A program made the translations under genes and the position numbers. Below, in pieces: positions 8,547-17,661 of a stretch of 64,000 nucleotides of DNA. The notes under the pieces were generated by a model. The model saw nothing but the letters and a program-made list of their open reading frames with translations. It searched no databases and was not told the DNA's origin. Location: contig NZ_CP067420.1 in assembly GCF_016653635.2 (NCBI RefSeq), forward strand, positions 1,867,501 through 1,931,500, in the 5' to 3' direction. The stretch comes from Skermanella sp. TT6. GTDB lineage: Bacteria > Pseudomonadota > Alphaproteobacteria > Azospirillales > Azospirillaceae. The stretch's first letter is position 1; each line of letters starts with the position of its first letter.

Positions 8547-9854
8547 ATGGCAACCGAACTGGCCTACCAATCCGGCTTCGGCAACGGCTTCGAGTCCGAA
8601 GCGCTGCCCGGCGCCCTGCCGATCGGCCGCAACTCGCCGCAGCGCTGCGCCTACGGCCTCTATGCCGAGCAACTCAGCGGCTCGCCCTTCACGGCGCCGC
8701 GCGCGTCCAACGAGCGCTCCTGGCTGTACCGCATCCGGCCGACCGTCGCTCACTGGGGCAGGTTCGCCAGGGCCGACGCCGGCCCATGGCGCACGGCACC
8801 CTGCGTCGAGGTCGAGATCCCGCCGTCACCCCTGCGCTGGGACCCGGTGCCGATCCCCTCGGAGCCGCTCTCGCTCGTGGAGGGGGTGCGGACCATCACC
8901 ACTGCGGGCGATGCCGGCAGCCAGACCGGCATGGCGGCCCACGTCTATCTCGCCACCCGTTCCATGGAGGACGAGTATTTCTACAACGCCGACGGCGAGA
9001 TGCTGTTCGTGCCCCAGCAGGGCGCCTTGCGGCTGCGCACCGAGTTCGGCACCATCGGCATCGCTCCCGGCGAGATCGCCGTGATCCCGCGCGGGGTGAA
9101 ATTCAAGGCCGAACTGCCGGACGGTCCGGCCCGCGGCTATCTGTGCGAGAACTACGGCGGCAGCCTGACGCTACCGGAGCGCGGCCCGATCGGTGCCAAC
9201 TGCCTCGCCAACCCGCGCGACTTCCTCACCCCCGTCGCGGCCTACGAGGACCGCGACGCACCGTCGAGGCTGACCGTGAAGTGGGGCGGCTTGCTATGGG
9301 TGACGGAGATCGCCCACTCGCCGCTGGACGTGGTCGCCTGGCACGGCAACTACGCGCCGTACAAGTACGACCTGCGGCGCTACTCGCCGGTCGGCCCCGT
9401 CCTGTTCGACCATGCCGACCCCTCGATCTTCACCGTGCTGACCTCCCCCTCGGAGACGCCGGGCACCGCCAACATCGACTTCGTCATCTTCCCCGAGCGC
9501 TGGATGGTGGCAGAGAACACCTTCCGCCCTCCCTGGTACCACATGAACGTCATGAGCGAGTTCATGGGGCTGATCCAGGGCGTCTACGACGCCAAGACCG
9601 GGGGCGGCTTCGTGCCGGGGGGCTTCTCCCTGCACAACACGATGCTGCCGCACGGGCCCGATGCGGACGCCTTCGAGGCGGCGAGCAATGCCGACCTGAA
9701 ACCTCATAAGCTGGAAGGCACCCTGGCCTTCATGTTCGAGACGCGCTTTCCCCAGCGGGTCACCGCCTTCGCCGCCGGGCTGGAGCAGCTTCAGCAGGAC
9801 TACGGCACCTACGGGACGCGGCTGCGCAAGCATTTCGATCCCGGACGCCGCTGA
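8547..9854 (+). CDS. hmgA: Homogentisate 1,2-dioxygenase
   Basis: Opens the ring of homogentisate to maleylacetoacetate in tyrosine/phenylalanine catabolism, using non-haem Fe(II) in the cytoplasm. The N-terminal [19 protein letters not shown] is diagnostic. Iron ligands are visible as the His and Glu of [11 protein letters not shown] and the later His of [15 protein letters not shown]. The 435-residue length matches the family. ATG 8547 has a strong Shine-Dalgarno (cggagga). fahA follows after 12 bases, making an operon that lacks a maleylacetoacetate isomerase gene; that step must be encoded elsewhere or be non-enzymatic. Confidence 0.96.
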   Translation: MATELAYQSGFGNGFESEALPGALPIGRNSPQRCAYGLYAEQLSGSPFTAPRASNERSWLYRIRPTVAHWGRFARADAGPWRTAPCVEVEIPPSPLRWDPVPIPSEPLSLVEGVRTITTAGDAGSQTGMAAHVYLATRSMEDEYFYNADGEMLFVPQQGALRLRTEFGTIGIAPGEIAVIPRGVKFKAELPDGPARGYLCENYGGSLTLPERGPIGANCLANPRDFLTPVAAYEDRDAPSRLTVKWGGLLWVTEIAHSPLDVVAWHGNYAPYKYDLRRYSPVGPVLFDHADPSIFTVLTSPSETPGTANIDFVIFPERWMVAENTFRPPWYHMNVMSEFMGLIQGVYDAKTGGGFVPGGFSLHNTMLPHGPDADAFEAASNADLKPHKLEGTLAFMFETRFPQRVTAFAAGLEQLQQDYGTYGTRLRKHFDPGRR

Positions 9855-9866
9855 GGAGCAGCCGAC

Positions 9867-11144
9867 ATGCATCCCAACGATCCTATCCTGAGGTCCTTCG
9901 TGGAGGTGGCGCCCGACAGCCATTTCCCGATCCAGAACCTGCCCTTCGGGGTGTTCTCGACCGATGCCGACCGGGCGCCGCGGGTCGGCGTCGCGATCGG
10001 TGACCGGATCCTCGACCTGGCGGCGCTGGAGGAGGCCGGCCTGCTGGCCGCGGACCCGTCCGGCGGACGGGTGTTCGCCCGGCGCAGCCTGAACCCTTTC
10101 ATCGCGCTGGGACGTGACGCCTGGCGGCAGGTGCGGGTGCGTGTCAGCGAGCTTCTGCGCCACGATAGCCCGATCCTGCGGGACGACCCGGCCCTGCGCG
10201 CCCGCGCCCTGGTGCCGATGGCCGGTGCGCGCGCCCACCTGCCGGTCGAGGTCGGCGACTACACCGATTTCTATTCGTCCAGGGAACATGCCACCAATGT
10301 CGGCTCGATGTTCCGGGACCCGAAGAACGCGCTGCTGCCCAACTGGCTGCACTTGCCGGTCGGGTACAACGGCCGGGCCAGCTCGGTGGTGGTCAGCGGC
10401 ACGCCGGTGCGCCGGCCCAACGGCCAGACCAAGGAGCCCACCGCGGATCAGCCGAGCTTCGGCCCCAGCCGCAAGCTCGACATCGAACTGGAAACCGCCT
10501 TCATAGTCGGCCGGGGCAACGCGCTGGGCGAGCCGATCCCCGTGGACGAGGCGGAGGGGCACATCTTCGGCATGGTGCTGATGAACGACTGGAGCGCCCG
10601 CGACATCCAGCAGTGGGAATACGTGCCGCTCGGGCCGTTCAACGCCAAGAGCTTCGCGACCTCGATCTCTCCCTGGGTGGTGACGCTGGACGCGCTGGAG
10701 CCGTTCCGCGTGCCCGGCCCGCCGCAGGACCCGGAGCCGCTGCCCTACCTCCGCCAAGTCGACAAGGCGTCGGTCGACCTCCACCTGGAGGTCGCGTTGC
10801 GGCCCGACGGAAACGCCGACGCCACCACGGTCTGCCGGACGAACTTCAGGCACCTGTACTGGAGCATGGCGCAGCAGCTTGCCCATCATACGATATCGGG
10901 CTGCAACACCCGCGTGGGCGACCTGATGGGCTCCGGCACGATCAGCGGCCCGGAGCCGGACAGCTTCGGCAGCCTGCTGGAGCTCACCTGGAACGGCCGG
11001 AACCCGCTCGCCCTGGCGGGAGGCGGCGAACGCTCGTTCCTGGAGGACGGGGACGAGGTGACCATCACCGGCTGGTGCCAGGGCGACGGCTACCGCATCG
11101 GCTTCGGCGAAGTCACCGGGCGCGTCACGCCGGCCCTCGGCTGA
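9867..11144 (+). CDS. fahA: Fumarylacetoacetase
   Basis: Hydrolyses fumarylacetoacetate to fumarate and acetoacetate, the last step of homogentisate breakdown. The 425-residue protein has the FAH N-terminal domain, then the metal-binding [16 protein letters not shown] and [12 protein letters not shown] segments and the C-terminal [19 protein letters not shown] region. It directly follows hmgA with its own Shine-Dalgarno (gaggag). Its last 20 bases overlap the end of the convergent cytochrome c gene, so the two transcripts are antisense at their 3' ends. Confidence 0.95.
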   Translation: MHPNDPILRSFVEVAPDSHFPIQNLPFGVFSTDADRAPRVGVAIGDRILDLAALEEAGLLAADPSGGRVFARRSLNPFIALGRDAWRQVRVRVSELLRHDSPILRDDPALRARALVPMAGARAHLPVEVGDYTDFYSSREHATNVGSMFRDPKNALLPNWLHLPVGYNGRASSVVVSGTPVRRPNGQTKEPTADQPSFGPSRKLDIELETAFIVGRGNALGEPIPVDEAEGHIFGMVLMNDWSARDIQQWEYVPLGPFNAKSFATSISPWVVTLDALEPFRVPGPPQDPEPLPYLRQVDKASVDLHLEVALRPDGNADATTVCRTNFRHLYWSMAQQLAHHTISGCNTRVGDLMGSGTISGPEPDSFGSLLELTWNGRNPLALAGGGERSFLEDGDEVTITGWCQGDGYRIGFGEVTGRVTPALG

Positions 11145-11625
11145 TGCCGGCGGACATCCAGCGGGCCCGGACGTTCTCCGGCCAGCGGCTCGCGATGAAT
11201 GCCAGCACCGCCCGGATCTCCTCGTCGGAAAGCGTGCCGCCGAACGCGGGCATGTCGCTCTCGTAGCCGGGAGGGGCGTGCGCGGCCATTCCGTCCTTGA
11301 TGATGCCGAAGAGCGTTTCGGCCGGGTGATGCCAAGTGTGGCCGGAGACGTCGTGGGGCGGGGCGGGCAGCCTGCCGTCGGGCTTCCGCTCGCGCCAGTC
11401 CGGCTGCCCCTCCAGCGCGGCGCCGTGGCAGGACGCGCAGTTACCGGCATAGACGGCCTGGCCGAGGGCCACCTGGGCGGGGTCCGCCGGATCGATCCGG
11501 GCATCTTCGGGTGCCTGCATCCAGACGGCGAGGCCGACCACCGCGAGGAGCGCCAGCGCGGCGCCCCCGCCCCACGCCGCCAGGCGGCGCCGCGTCATCC
11601 GACTTCGGACGTACGGGACAGGCAT
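11125..11625 (-). CDS. Membrane-anchored class I c-type cytochrome
   Basis: Residues 15-36 form an uncleaved-type signal anchor, placing the haem domain in the periplasm. CASCH at residues 63-67 is the haem attachment motif and ESDMPAFGG near residue 124 provides the axial Met. The 166-residue size fits a mono-haem electron carrier. Start ATG 11625 follows cggaggag. It is the last gene of a minus-strand run and lies 28 bases downstream of a multicopper oxidase, so it could pass electrons to or from that enzyme; this pairing is inferred from position. Confidence 0.88.
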   Translation of the reverse strand: MPVPYVRSRMTRRRLAAWGGGAALALLAVVGLAVWMQAPEDARIDPADPAQVALGQAVYAGNCASCHGAALEGQPDWRERKPDGRLPAPPHDVSGHTWHHPAETLFGIIKDGMAAHAPPGYESDMPAFGGTLSDEEIRAVLAFIASRWPENVRARWMSAGISRGPA

Positions 11626-11653
11626 GGCGGTTCTCCTCCGAAGGTAGGCCGGC

Positions 11654-13120
11654 TCAGGCGACGCGGATGGTGCTCATCATTCCCGCGGCCTGATGCTCGA
11701 GGATATGGCAGTGGAACATCCAGTCACCTGGATTGTCGGCGACGAAGGCGATCTCGACGCGTTCCCGCGGGGCCAGCAGGACGGTGTCCTGCCACTCCCT
11801 GAAGCGGGTCGGACGGCCGTTCCGCGACAGCACCCGGAACGTGTGGCCGTGCAGGTGCATCGGATGGGGCCACGCTGTCTCGTTCGCCATGGCGATCACG
11901 CAGGTCCGGCCGCGCGCGACCGTGAGGATCGGGGCCATGACATGCCCGGCATCCCCGCCGCCGTGCCGGTCGGCACCGCCGGAGGAAACGCCGTTGATCG
12001 CCCAGGCCATGCCCTGGCGCAACAGGGTCCGCATGTCGGTCATGCGCCCATCCACCATGGCTCCGGCCATGCTTCCCATCATCCCGCCGCCCAGGGTCAC
12101 CTCGTGGCGGTCCGCGGCGGAGAGGTCGGGTTCCGCCACCGGGTTCGCCGGCAGCCGGACCGGCGTGTCCGGCGGCTTGTCGCGCAGACGGTCCGGCCCG
12201 TAGCCGAGGTCCAGCAGCCGGTAGGCGCGGTCGGGGTAGAAATCGTCGATGACGGTGGTCCGGTCGCCGGGAGCGCCGGTCATGTCGATCACGAGGTCGA
12301 CGCGCATCGCGGGCGCCAGGACGATGCGGCCGTCCTCCGGCTCGTGCGGTTCGACCGAATGGCCGTCGATGGCGATCACCACCGGCCGGTGCTCCTGGAA
12401 GCGCAGCCCGAAGATGCGGGCGTTGGCGGCATTGACGAGGCGCAGCCGGACCCGCTCGCCGGCCCGCACCGGCACCTCGTCGAGCACGCGGCCGTTGACG
12501 GTGACGGTGTTTCCGAGCCGGCCGCCGTGGCTCATGTCCATCATGGCGCCGAAGTCGTTGCTGATCGACGCATCCTCCTTCAGGCGCCAGTCCCCCAGCA
12601 CCCAGCAGAGGTCGCGGTCGACCGTGACCGGCTCGCGCTCCTCGACGATCAGCGCGCCGTGAAGGCCCCGGCCGACCTGCTCGTGGCTGCGCTGGTGCGG
12701 GTGGTACCAGAAGGTCCCGGCATCCACGGCATCGAACTCGTAGGTGAAGGTCTCGAAGGGAGCGATCGGGCGCTGCGTCAGGTGCGGCACGCCGTCCATG
12801 GCGTTGGGGACCCGGAGCCCGTGCCAGTGGACGGTCGTCTCCTCGACCAGCCGGTTGGTGACCGCGATGCGCAGGCGGTCGCCTTGGCGGACGCGGATCT
12901 CCGGACCGGGCACCCGGCCGTCATAGGCCCATACGGTCGTCTCCGGGTAGGCGTCGCCGACCATCCGGATCCGTGCGGGGCCGGGTGCCAGGGTGTGGGT
13001 CGCCTCCAAGGCCGCTGCGGGGCGAAGGGGCGCCGGGACCATCGAGGCCACGCCGGCGGCGCCGCCCGCGAGGAGGAGGCTCCGGCGCGTGAGTGGAAGG
13101 ACCAGCGGGTTCCGGCTCAT
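11654..13120 (-). CDS. Tat-exported multicopper oxidase
   Basis: Periplasmic laccase-type oxidase. A twin-arginine signal (TRRSLLLAGGAAG, Arg12-Arg13) fits export after folding with copper. All four copper motifs are present: HWHGLRVPN, WYHPHQRSHEQ, HPMHLHGHTF and HCHILEHQAAGMM, which carry the type 1 and trinuclear ligands. A Met/Gly/His-rich stretch (GGGMMGSMAGAMVDG) precedes the last domain and could bind Cu(I), as in CueO or CopA relatives. The 488-residue length is normal. Start ATG 13120 follows aaggga. It sits between a phosphotransferase and a cytochrome c gene in one apparent operon; copper tolerance is the default guess. Confidence 0.9.
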   Translation of the reverse strand: MSRNPLVLPLTRRSLLLAGGAAGVASMVPAPLRPAAALEATHTLAPGPARIRMVGDAYPETTVWAYDGRVPGPEIRVRQGDRLRIAVTNRLVEETTVHWHGLRVPNAMDGVPHLTQRPIAPFETFTYEFDAVDAGTFWYHPHQRSHEQVGRGLHGALIVEEREPVTVDRDLCWVLGDWRLKEDASISNDFGAMMDMSHGGRLGNTVTVNGRVLDEVPVRAGERVRLRLVNAANARIFGLRFQEHRPVVIAIDGHSVEPHEPEDGRIVLAPAMRVDLVIDMTGAPGDRTTVIDDFYPDRAYRLLDLGYGPDRLRDKPPDTPVRLPANPVAEPDLSAADRHEVTLGGGMMGSMAGAMVDGRMTDMRTLLRQGMAWAINGVSSGGADRHGGGDAGHVMAPILTVARGRTCVIAMANETAWPHPMHLHGHTFRVLSRNGRPTRFREWQDTVLLAPRERVEIAFVADNPGDWMFHCHILEHQAAGMMSTIRVA

Positions 13121-13133
13121 CTTATCCCTTGTC

Positions 13134-14144
13134 TCAATGCCGCAGGCCGTCGAGCCAGCGGTGCCTGACGGTTGAAAGCCGATCGGGCGGCTCGGCCACG
13201 AGGCCGCGCGCAACGCCCCTGACGATTTCCCTGTCCGTCTCCCCGGTCACGTACTCGACGGGCGATTTGCCGTCAACGCGGGCAAGCAGGAGCGCCGGGA
13301 GCAAGGCCGCGCAACGGCTCTCGAATGCCGCCGCATCCTCCCAGGACACATGGGGCAGGTAGGCGCCGGCCATCCGGTCGAATGCATCCATGAGCAGGCC
13401 CGTCCTGTCGCGGACCGGAAGGCATTTCAGGAGCAGGTGGTTCAGGCAGAAGGCCAGGTCGAACGCCGGGTCGCCGTACCAGGCGCATTCCGCGTCGAGG
13501 ATCACCGGGCCTTCGGGCCCGGCCAGGATGTTCTTGGGGCTGACGTCCCCATGGACCAGCGCCAATTTGGTGGTTCCGGTCGTCGCGGCGATCGCTTGCA
13601 GCCGGTCGGCAAGGTCCGGGTGGCGGCGGGCGGTTGCCAGCAGATAGGGTTCGAGGCGGAGCGCGTGGAAGGACGCGTCGGTCGCGAACGCCCCGGCGGT
13701 TCGTCCGTCGCCGGCCGTACCGGCATGGATCGCCCCCAGGATCTCCCCGACGGCGGCGGCGAAGGCGGCATCGACCGTGCCCCGGAGCAGCAGGGCTTTC
13801 CACACGGGGTAACGGTCCGCCGGAAGGAACGCCATGGCGAACATGTTGCCGCTGGCATGGCGTCCGATCAGCGGCGGCACCGTCGCCGGGGCTATCTCTC
13901 GCACCCTCTCGAACCAGGCGTACTCGAAGCCGCTCCGCTCGACTGGGGCGGTCCAGTGGGCCGCCACCCGAAGCGTCGGCAGCGCCCGCTTGATGCAGAC
14001 GGCGCGTCCGTCCACCTCGACGAACCAGATGTCGGAGGACACGCCGCCCGTCAGCGGACGGGCTCTCAGGTCCTGTCCCTGGATGCCGAGGTCGGCGAGG
14101 AATCGGCGCATGTCCTCGGGAAAGCCGGCATCGGAGTCCGTCAC
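13134..14144 (-). CDS. Aminoglycoside/choline-kinase-fold phosphotransferase
   Basis: A 336-residue small-molecule kinase of the APH superfamily. A glycine-rich loop lies at residues 31-40 (LTGGVSSDIW), the ATP lysine is probably K52, the catalytic loop HGDVSPKN has D200 and N205, and the metal-binding VILDAECAWYGDPAFD follows. The substrate is unknown; family members phosphorylate aminoglycosides, choline, homoserine, fructosamines and methylthioribose. Start GTG 14144 overlaps the enolase stop as GTGA and has a ggagggg Shine-Dalgarno, so it is translationally coupled to the enolase paralogue. That tight link suggests both enzymes act on the same phosphorylated metabolite. Confidence 0.82.
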   Translation of the reverse strand: MTDSDAGFPEDMRRFLADLGIQGQDLRARPLTGGVSSDIWFVEVDGRAVCIKRALPTLRVAAHWTAPVERSGFEYAWFERVREIAPATVPPLIGRHASGNMFAMAFLPADRYPVWKALLLRGTVDAAFAAAVGEILGAIHAGTAGDGRTAGAFATDASFHALRLEPYLLATARRHPDLADRLQAIAATTGTTKLALVHGDVSPKNILAGPEGPVILDAECAWYGDPAFDLAFCLNHLLLKCLPVRDRTGLLMDAFDRMAGAYLPHVSWEDAAAFESRCAALLPALLLARVDGKSPVEYVTGETDREIVRGVARGLVAEPPDRLSTVRHRWLDGLRH

Positions 14145-15439
14145 GGTCCCCTCCGTCCGGCCAGGAAGCGCGCGCCGGCATAGGATACCCCAGGTTCCTC
14201 GGCGATCCGCAGGAGCTGGTTGTACTTCTCCAGCCGCTCCGTGTTGCGGACCGAGCCGATCTTGATCTGTCCGCCGACGGCGCCCACCGCGAGGTCGGAC
14301 ATGAAGCTGTCCCCGGTCTCCCCGGACCGGGCGGAGACCACGGTCGAATAGCCGCCGGCCCGCGCCGTCGCGAGCGCGTCCAGCGTGCCGGTCAAGGTTC
14401 CGTTCTGGTTGAGCTTGATCAGCACGCTGTTGGCTGCGCCGAGGTCCATGCCGCGCCGGATCCGCTCCGGGTTGGTGCTGAACAGATCGTCCCCGACCAC
14501 CTGGATGCGGGAGAGCCGGCGGGTCAGTTCCGGCCAATGGCTCCAGTCCTCGTCGTGCAGGCCGTCCTCCACGGACACGATCGGGAAGCGCCCGACCCAT
14601 CCCGCGACGGTTTCGATCATGCCGGCGCTGTCCAGGGAGCGCCCTTCGCGGGAAAGGGCGTATGATCCGTCGGCTCCGAGAAGCGACGTCGCCGCCACGT
14701 CGATGGCGATCCCGATGTCCCGCCCCGGCGTCAGGCCCGCGCGCTCGATCGCCTCCACCATCAATCCCAGCGCGATCTCGGCCGAGGGGCATCCCGGGCT
14801 CAGCCCTCCCTCGTCGGCGAGGAGCACGGGCGCGCCATAGCGGTCGACCACGTCCTCGGCGGCGGCGCGTACCCGGATGATGTCGTGGAGCGCCGTGGGA
14901 TAGTCCGCGGCGCTCAAGGGGACGGCCAGGAAATCCTGCACGTCCATGCCGCGGCCAGCGTGGAGCCCGCCGCTCAGGATGTTCACCATCGGCAGCGGCA
15001 GCATCGGGTCGCCGGCGCCCGCCAGGGCACCGAGGCGGCGATAGAGCGGTTCGCGGCCGGCTTCCGCCGCGGCCCGGCAGATGGCGAGCGAGACCGCCAG
15101 GACCGCATTCGCGCCCAGGCGCTCCAGGCGCGGCGTTCCGTCCAGCGCCTGCAGGGCACCGTCGATTCCCGCCTGGTCGTCGGCGTCCCGGCCCCGCAGG
15201 AGCGGTGCGATTTCCTCCGCGACGTTCGCCATGGCTCTCGACACCCCGCGCCCGAAATAGGATGCTGCATCGCCGTCGCGGAGTTCGTGCGCCTCGCTCC
15301 GGCTCGTCGAGGCGCCGGACGGTACCGACGCCCGCCCCATGGCACCGCCTTCGAGCATCACGTCCGCCTCGACGGTCGGCCGCCCCCGGGAGTCTAGGAT
15401 CTGTCGGGCCTTCACGGCCGTGATCGTGGTCTTCGCCAT
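14141..15439 (-). CDS. Enolase paralogue with altered active-site residues
   Basis: Full-length enolase (432 residues) by fold. Most ligands of phosphopyruvate hydratase are kept: His160, Glu210, metal ligands Asp247, Glu291 and Asp317, catalytic Lys342 and Lys393. Two conserved positions differ: the usual QEF glutamate is Asp169 (VQDF), and the SHRSGET histidine is Ala370 (SARSGET). GNPTVE reads GRPTVE. These changes and its location suggest a paralogue rather than the glycolytic enzyme. It leads a minus-strand run with a kinase, multicopper oxidase and cytochrome c, divergent from the ars operon. Start ATG 15439 has a strong gggagga site. Confidence 0.85.
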   Translation of the reverse strand: MAKTTITAVKARQILDSRGRPTVEADVMLEGGAMGRASVPSGASTSRSEAHELRDGDAASYFGRGVSRAMANVAEEIAPLLRGRDADDQAGIDGALQALDGTPRLERLGANAVLAVSLAICRAAAEAGREPLYRRLGALAGAGDPMLPLPMVNILSGGLHAGRGMDVQDFLAVPLSAADYPTALHDIIRVRAAAEDVVDRYGAPVLLADEGGLSPGCPSAEIALGLMVEAIERAGLTPGRDIGIAIDVAATSLLGADGSYALSREGRSLDSAGMIETVAGWVGRFPIVSVEDGLHDEDWSHWPELTRRLSRIQVVGDDLFSTNPERIRRGMDLGAANSVLIKLNQNGTLTGTLDALATARAGGYSTVVSARSGETGDSFMSDLAVGAVGGQIKIGSVRNTERLEKYNQLLRIAEEPGVSYAGARFLAGRRGP

Positions 15440-15600
15440 CTTTCCTCCCGTTGTCCTGGTCCGCGCCCGGATGTGCCGGAACGGCAATGCCGCCACCGTG
15501 CCACATCGGGGCACGGCGTGCGAAGCCCGCACGTTCAGGGGCGGGTTCCGTGGCGGCCTTCCGGACGGGCGGCAACTTGCGTCTTGCGTCCCGGGTCATA

Positions 15601-15618
15601 TTTCGATATTTCTCGAAT
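15601..15618. promoter_or_regulatory. Probable ArsR operator
   Basis: tttcga-tatttc-tcgaat is an imperfect inverted repeat ending one base before the arsRC start codon. ArsR-family repressors bind such short AT-rich palindromes over the promoter. There is no Shine-Dalgarno between it and the ATG, so the transcript may be leaderless. Confidence 0.5.
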
Positions 15619-15619
15619 C

Positions 15620-16555
15620 ATGGATACGAAACATGCGATAGCCTCCCTGTCCGCGCTTGCCCAGGAAACCCGCCTGGATGTCTACCGCCTGCTGATCAGG
15701 GCGGGCGGGGAGGGCATGCCGGCCGGGGAGATCGCGCGCACGCTCGGAGTGCCGCCGAACACGCTGTCGAGCCATCTGGCGCTGATGGCAAATGCCGGTC
15801 TCGTGACCTCCAGCCGGGTCGGGCGGTCGATCATCTACAACGCGAATTACGACGGCATGCGGGACCTCCTGGTCTTCCTGACCGAGGACTGCTGCCAGGG
15901 AAATCCTGAAGTCTGCAGCCCGTCGCTGCAGGCGCTCGCCGCGGCTGCCTGTCCTCCGGACCGGTACGGGGCGCGCCCAGTCCTAGCCGAATCCGCAGCA
16001 TGGAGTGCTCCGATGTCAGAACGTCCAAGCCTGGAGAGCCCCTACAACGTCCTGTTCCTGTGCACCGGCAACTCTGCGCGCAGCATCATGGCGGAATGCG
16101 CCATGACCCGCTGGGGGCAGGGGAGGTTCAACGCCTACAGCGCCGGCAGCCAGCCGCGCGGCGCCGTGCATCCGAAGGCGATCGAGTTGCTGAAGCGGCT
16201 GAACTACAAGACCGATCATCTCCGGTCGAAGAGCTGGGACGAGTTCGCGGCACCCGGTGCGCCCGAGCTTGATTTCGTCTTCACCGTCTGCGACAGCGCG
16301 GCCAGCGAACCCTGCCCGGCATGGCCCGGCCAGCCGATGAGCGCCCACTGGGGCGTGGAGGATCCCGCCGCCTTCGTCGGATCCGACGAACGGATCCGGA
16401 AGGTCTTCAAACGCTCCTACCTGGAGCTCGAATGCCGGATCAAGATCTTCACGAGCCTGCGCCTGGAGGCGCTGGACAAGCTCAGCCTGCGCAACCGCCT
16501 GGCCGAGATCGGCAGGATCAGGCTGTCCGAGGACGAGGTCGCGGCGGCCGGCTGA
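15620..16555 (+). CDS. arsRC: Fused ArsR repressor and arsenate reductase ArsC
   Basis: One continuous 311-codon frame. Residues 1-100 are an ArsR winged helix (PPNTLSSHLALMANAGLV recognition region) with a Cys-rich tail, Cys91, Cys92 and Cys99 (DCCQGNPEVC), likely the As(III) sensor. A ~30-residue Ala/Pro linker leads to a low-molecular-weight phosphatase-type arsenate reductase: P-loop CTGNSARS with Cys148 and Arg154, then VCDSAASEPCPAWPG carrying the resolving cysteines. ATG 16014 (Met132) has a tggagtg site and could also give free ArsC. It is the first gene of the ars operon. ArsR-ArsC fusions are known in other bacteria. Confidence 0.88.
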   Translation: MDTKHAIASLSALAQETRLDVYRLLIRAGGEGMPAGEIARTLGVPPNTLSSHLALMANAGLVTSSRVGRSIIYNANYDGMRDLLVFLTEDCCQGNPEVCSPSLQALAAAACPPDRYGARPVLAESAAWSAPMSERPSLESPYNVLFLCTGNSARSIMAECAMTRWGQGRFNAYSAGSQPRGAVHPKAIELLKRLNYKTDHLRSKSWDEFAAPGAPELDFVFTVCDSAASEPCPAWPGQPMSAHWGVEDPAAFVGSDERIRKVFKRSYLELECRIKIFTSLRLEALDKLSLRNRLAEIGRIRLSEDEVAAAG

Positions 16556-16630
16556 TCGCAGGGCTGCTCCGCGCACGATGATTCTTTTTCAGGACGGTTC
16601 GTCAGTGGCGGCGGGCCGGAAAGGTGACCC

Positions 16631-17650
16631 ATGACCATCCGCGTCGGCATCAACGGCTTCGGCCGCATCGGGCGGCTCGCCTGCCGGGCCGCCGTAGACC
16701 GCGGCCTGCTCGACGTCGTTCACGTGAACGAGGTGAAGGGCGGCCCGGAAACGGCCGCCCATCTGCTGGAATTCGACAGCGTCCAGGGCCGCTGGCCCGT
16801 GCCGGTCGCCGCCGAGGACGGCGGCATCCGCATCGGCGACCGGCGCGTCGGCTTCACCGACCACGGCGAGCCCGGCGGTATTCCCTGGGCCGACCTGGGC
16901 GTCGACCTGGTGCTGGAGTGCTCGGGCAAGTTCGTCACGACCGCGACGGTGACCCCGCACCTCGACCGCGGGGCCCGCAAGGTGATCGTGGCGGCACCGG
17001 TCAAGACGCCGGGCGCCCTGAATATCGTCATGGGCGTCAACGACCATCTGTATGACCCGGACGGCCATCACGTCGTCACCGCCGCGTCCTGCACCACCAA
17101 CTGCCTGGCGCCGGTCGTCAAGGTGATCCAGGAAAAGCTCGGCATCCGCCACGGGGTCATCACCACGATCCACGACGCGACCAACACCCAGGTCATCGTG
17201 GACGCGCCGCACAAGGACCTGCGGCGCGCCCGTTCGGCGCTGATGTCGCTGATCCCGACATCCACCGGCTCGGCCACGGCGATCGGACTGATCTATCCCG
17301 AGCTCCAGGGCAAGCTGAACGGACTGGCCGTGCGCGTGCCCCTGCTGACCGGGTCGCTGACCGACTGCGTGTTCGAGGTGGCCCGGCCGACCACGGTCGA
17401 GGAGGTCAACGCCTTCCTGAAGGAGGCTGCCGACGGCCCGCTGAAGGGCATCCTCGGCTTCGAGTCCCGGCCGCTGGTGTCGATCGACTTCCGCGGCGAC
17501 AGCCGGTCGTCGATCATCGACGGCCCATCCACCCTGGTGGTCGACGGCACCGCCGTGAAGATCTTCGCCTGGTACGACAACGAGATTGGCTATGCCCACC
17601 GTCTCGCCGAGCTGGCAGCCAAGGTGGCCGGCTCTCTGCGGCGCGGCTAA
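16631..17650 (+). CDS. ArsJ-associated glyceraldehyde-3-phosphate dehydrogenase
   Basis: GAPDH-family enzyme of 339 residues. [12 protein letters not shown] near the N-terminus binds NAD and SCTTNC holds catalytic Cys154. The segment [20 protein letters not shown] departs from glycolytic GAPDH and is typical of the copy paired with ArsJ. In that pathway the enzyme makes 1-arseno-3-phosphoglycerate from arsenate and glyceraldehyde 3-phosphate, which ArsJ exports. arsJ begins 11 bases downstream, supporting this. A ribosome site (aaaggtg) lies just before ATG. Confidence 0.92.
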   Translation: MTIRVGINGFGRIGRLACRAAVDRGLLDVVHVNEVKGGPETAAHLLEFDSVQGRWPVPVAAEDGGIRIGDRRVGFTDHGEPGGIPWADLGVDLVLECSGKFVTTATVTPHLDRGARKVIVAAPVKTPGALNIVMGVNDHLYDPDGHHVVTAASCTTNCLAPVVKVIQEKLGIRHGVITTIHDATNTQVIVDAPHKDLRRARSALMSLIPTSTGSATAIGLIYPELQGKLNGLAVRVPLLTGSLTDCVFEVARPTTVEEVNAFLKEAADGPLKGILGFESRPLVSIDFRGDSRSSIIDGPSTLVVDGTAVKIFAWYDNEIGYAHRLAELAAKVAGSLRRG

Positions 17651-17661
17651 GGCGGGCGGAC

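Noticed and set aside
13134-15599. A single 821-codon open frame spanning the kinase and the enolase region
   Set aside because: Only its last ~336 codons show family motifs; the upstream part is an out-of-frame reading of the enolase gene, which has its own start and motifs.
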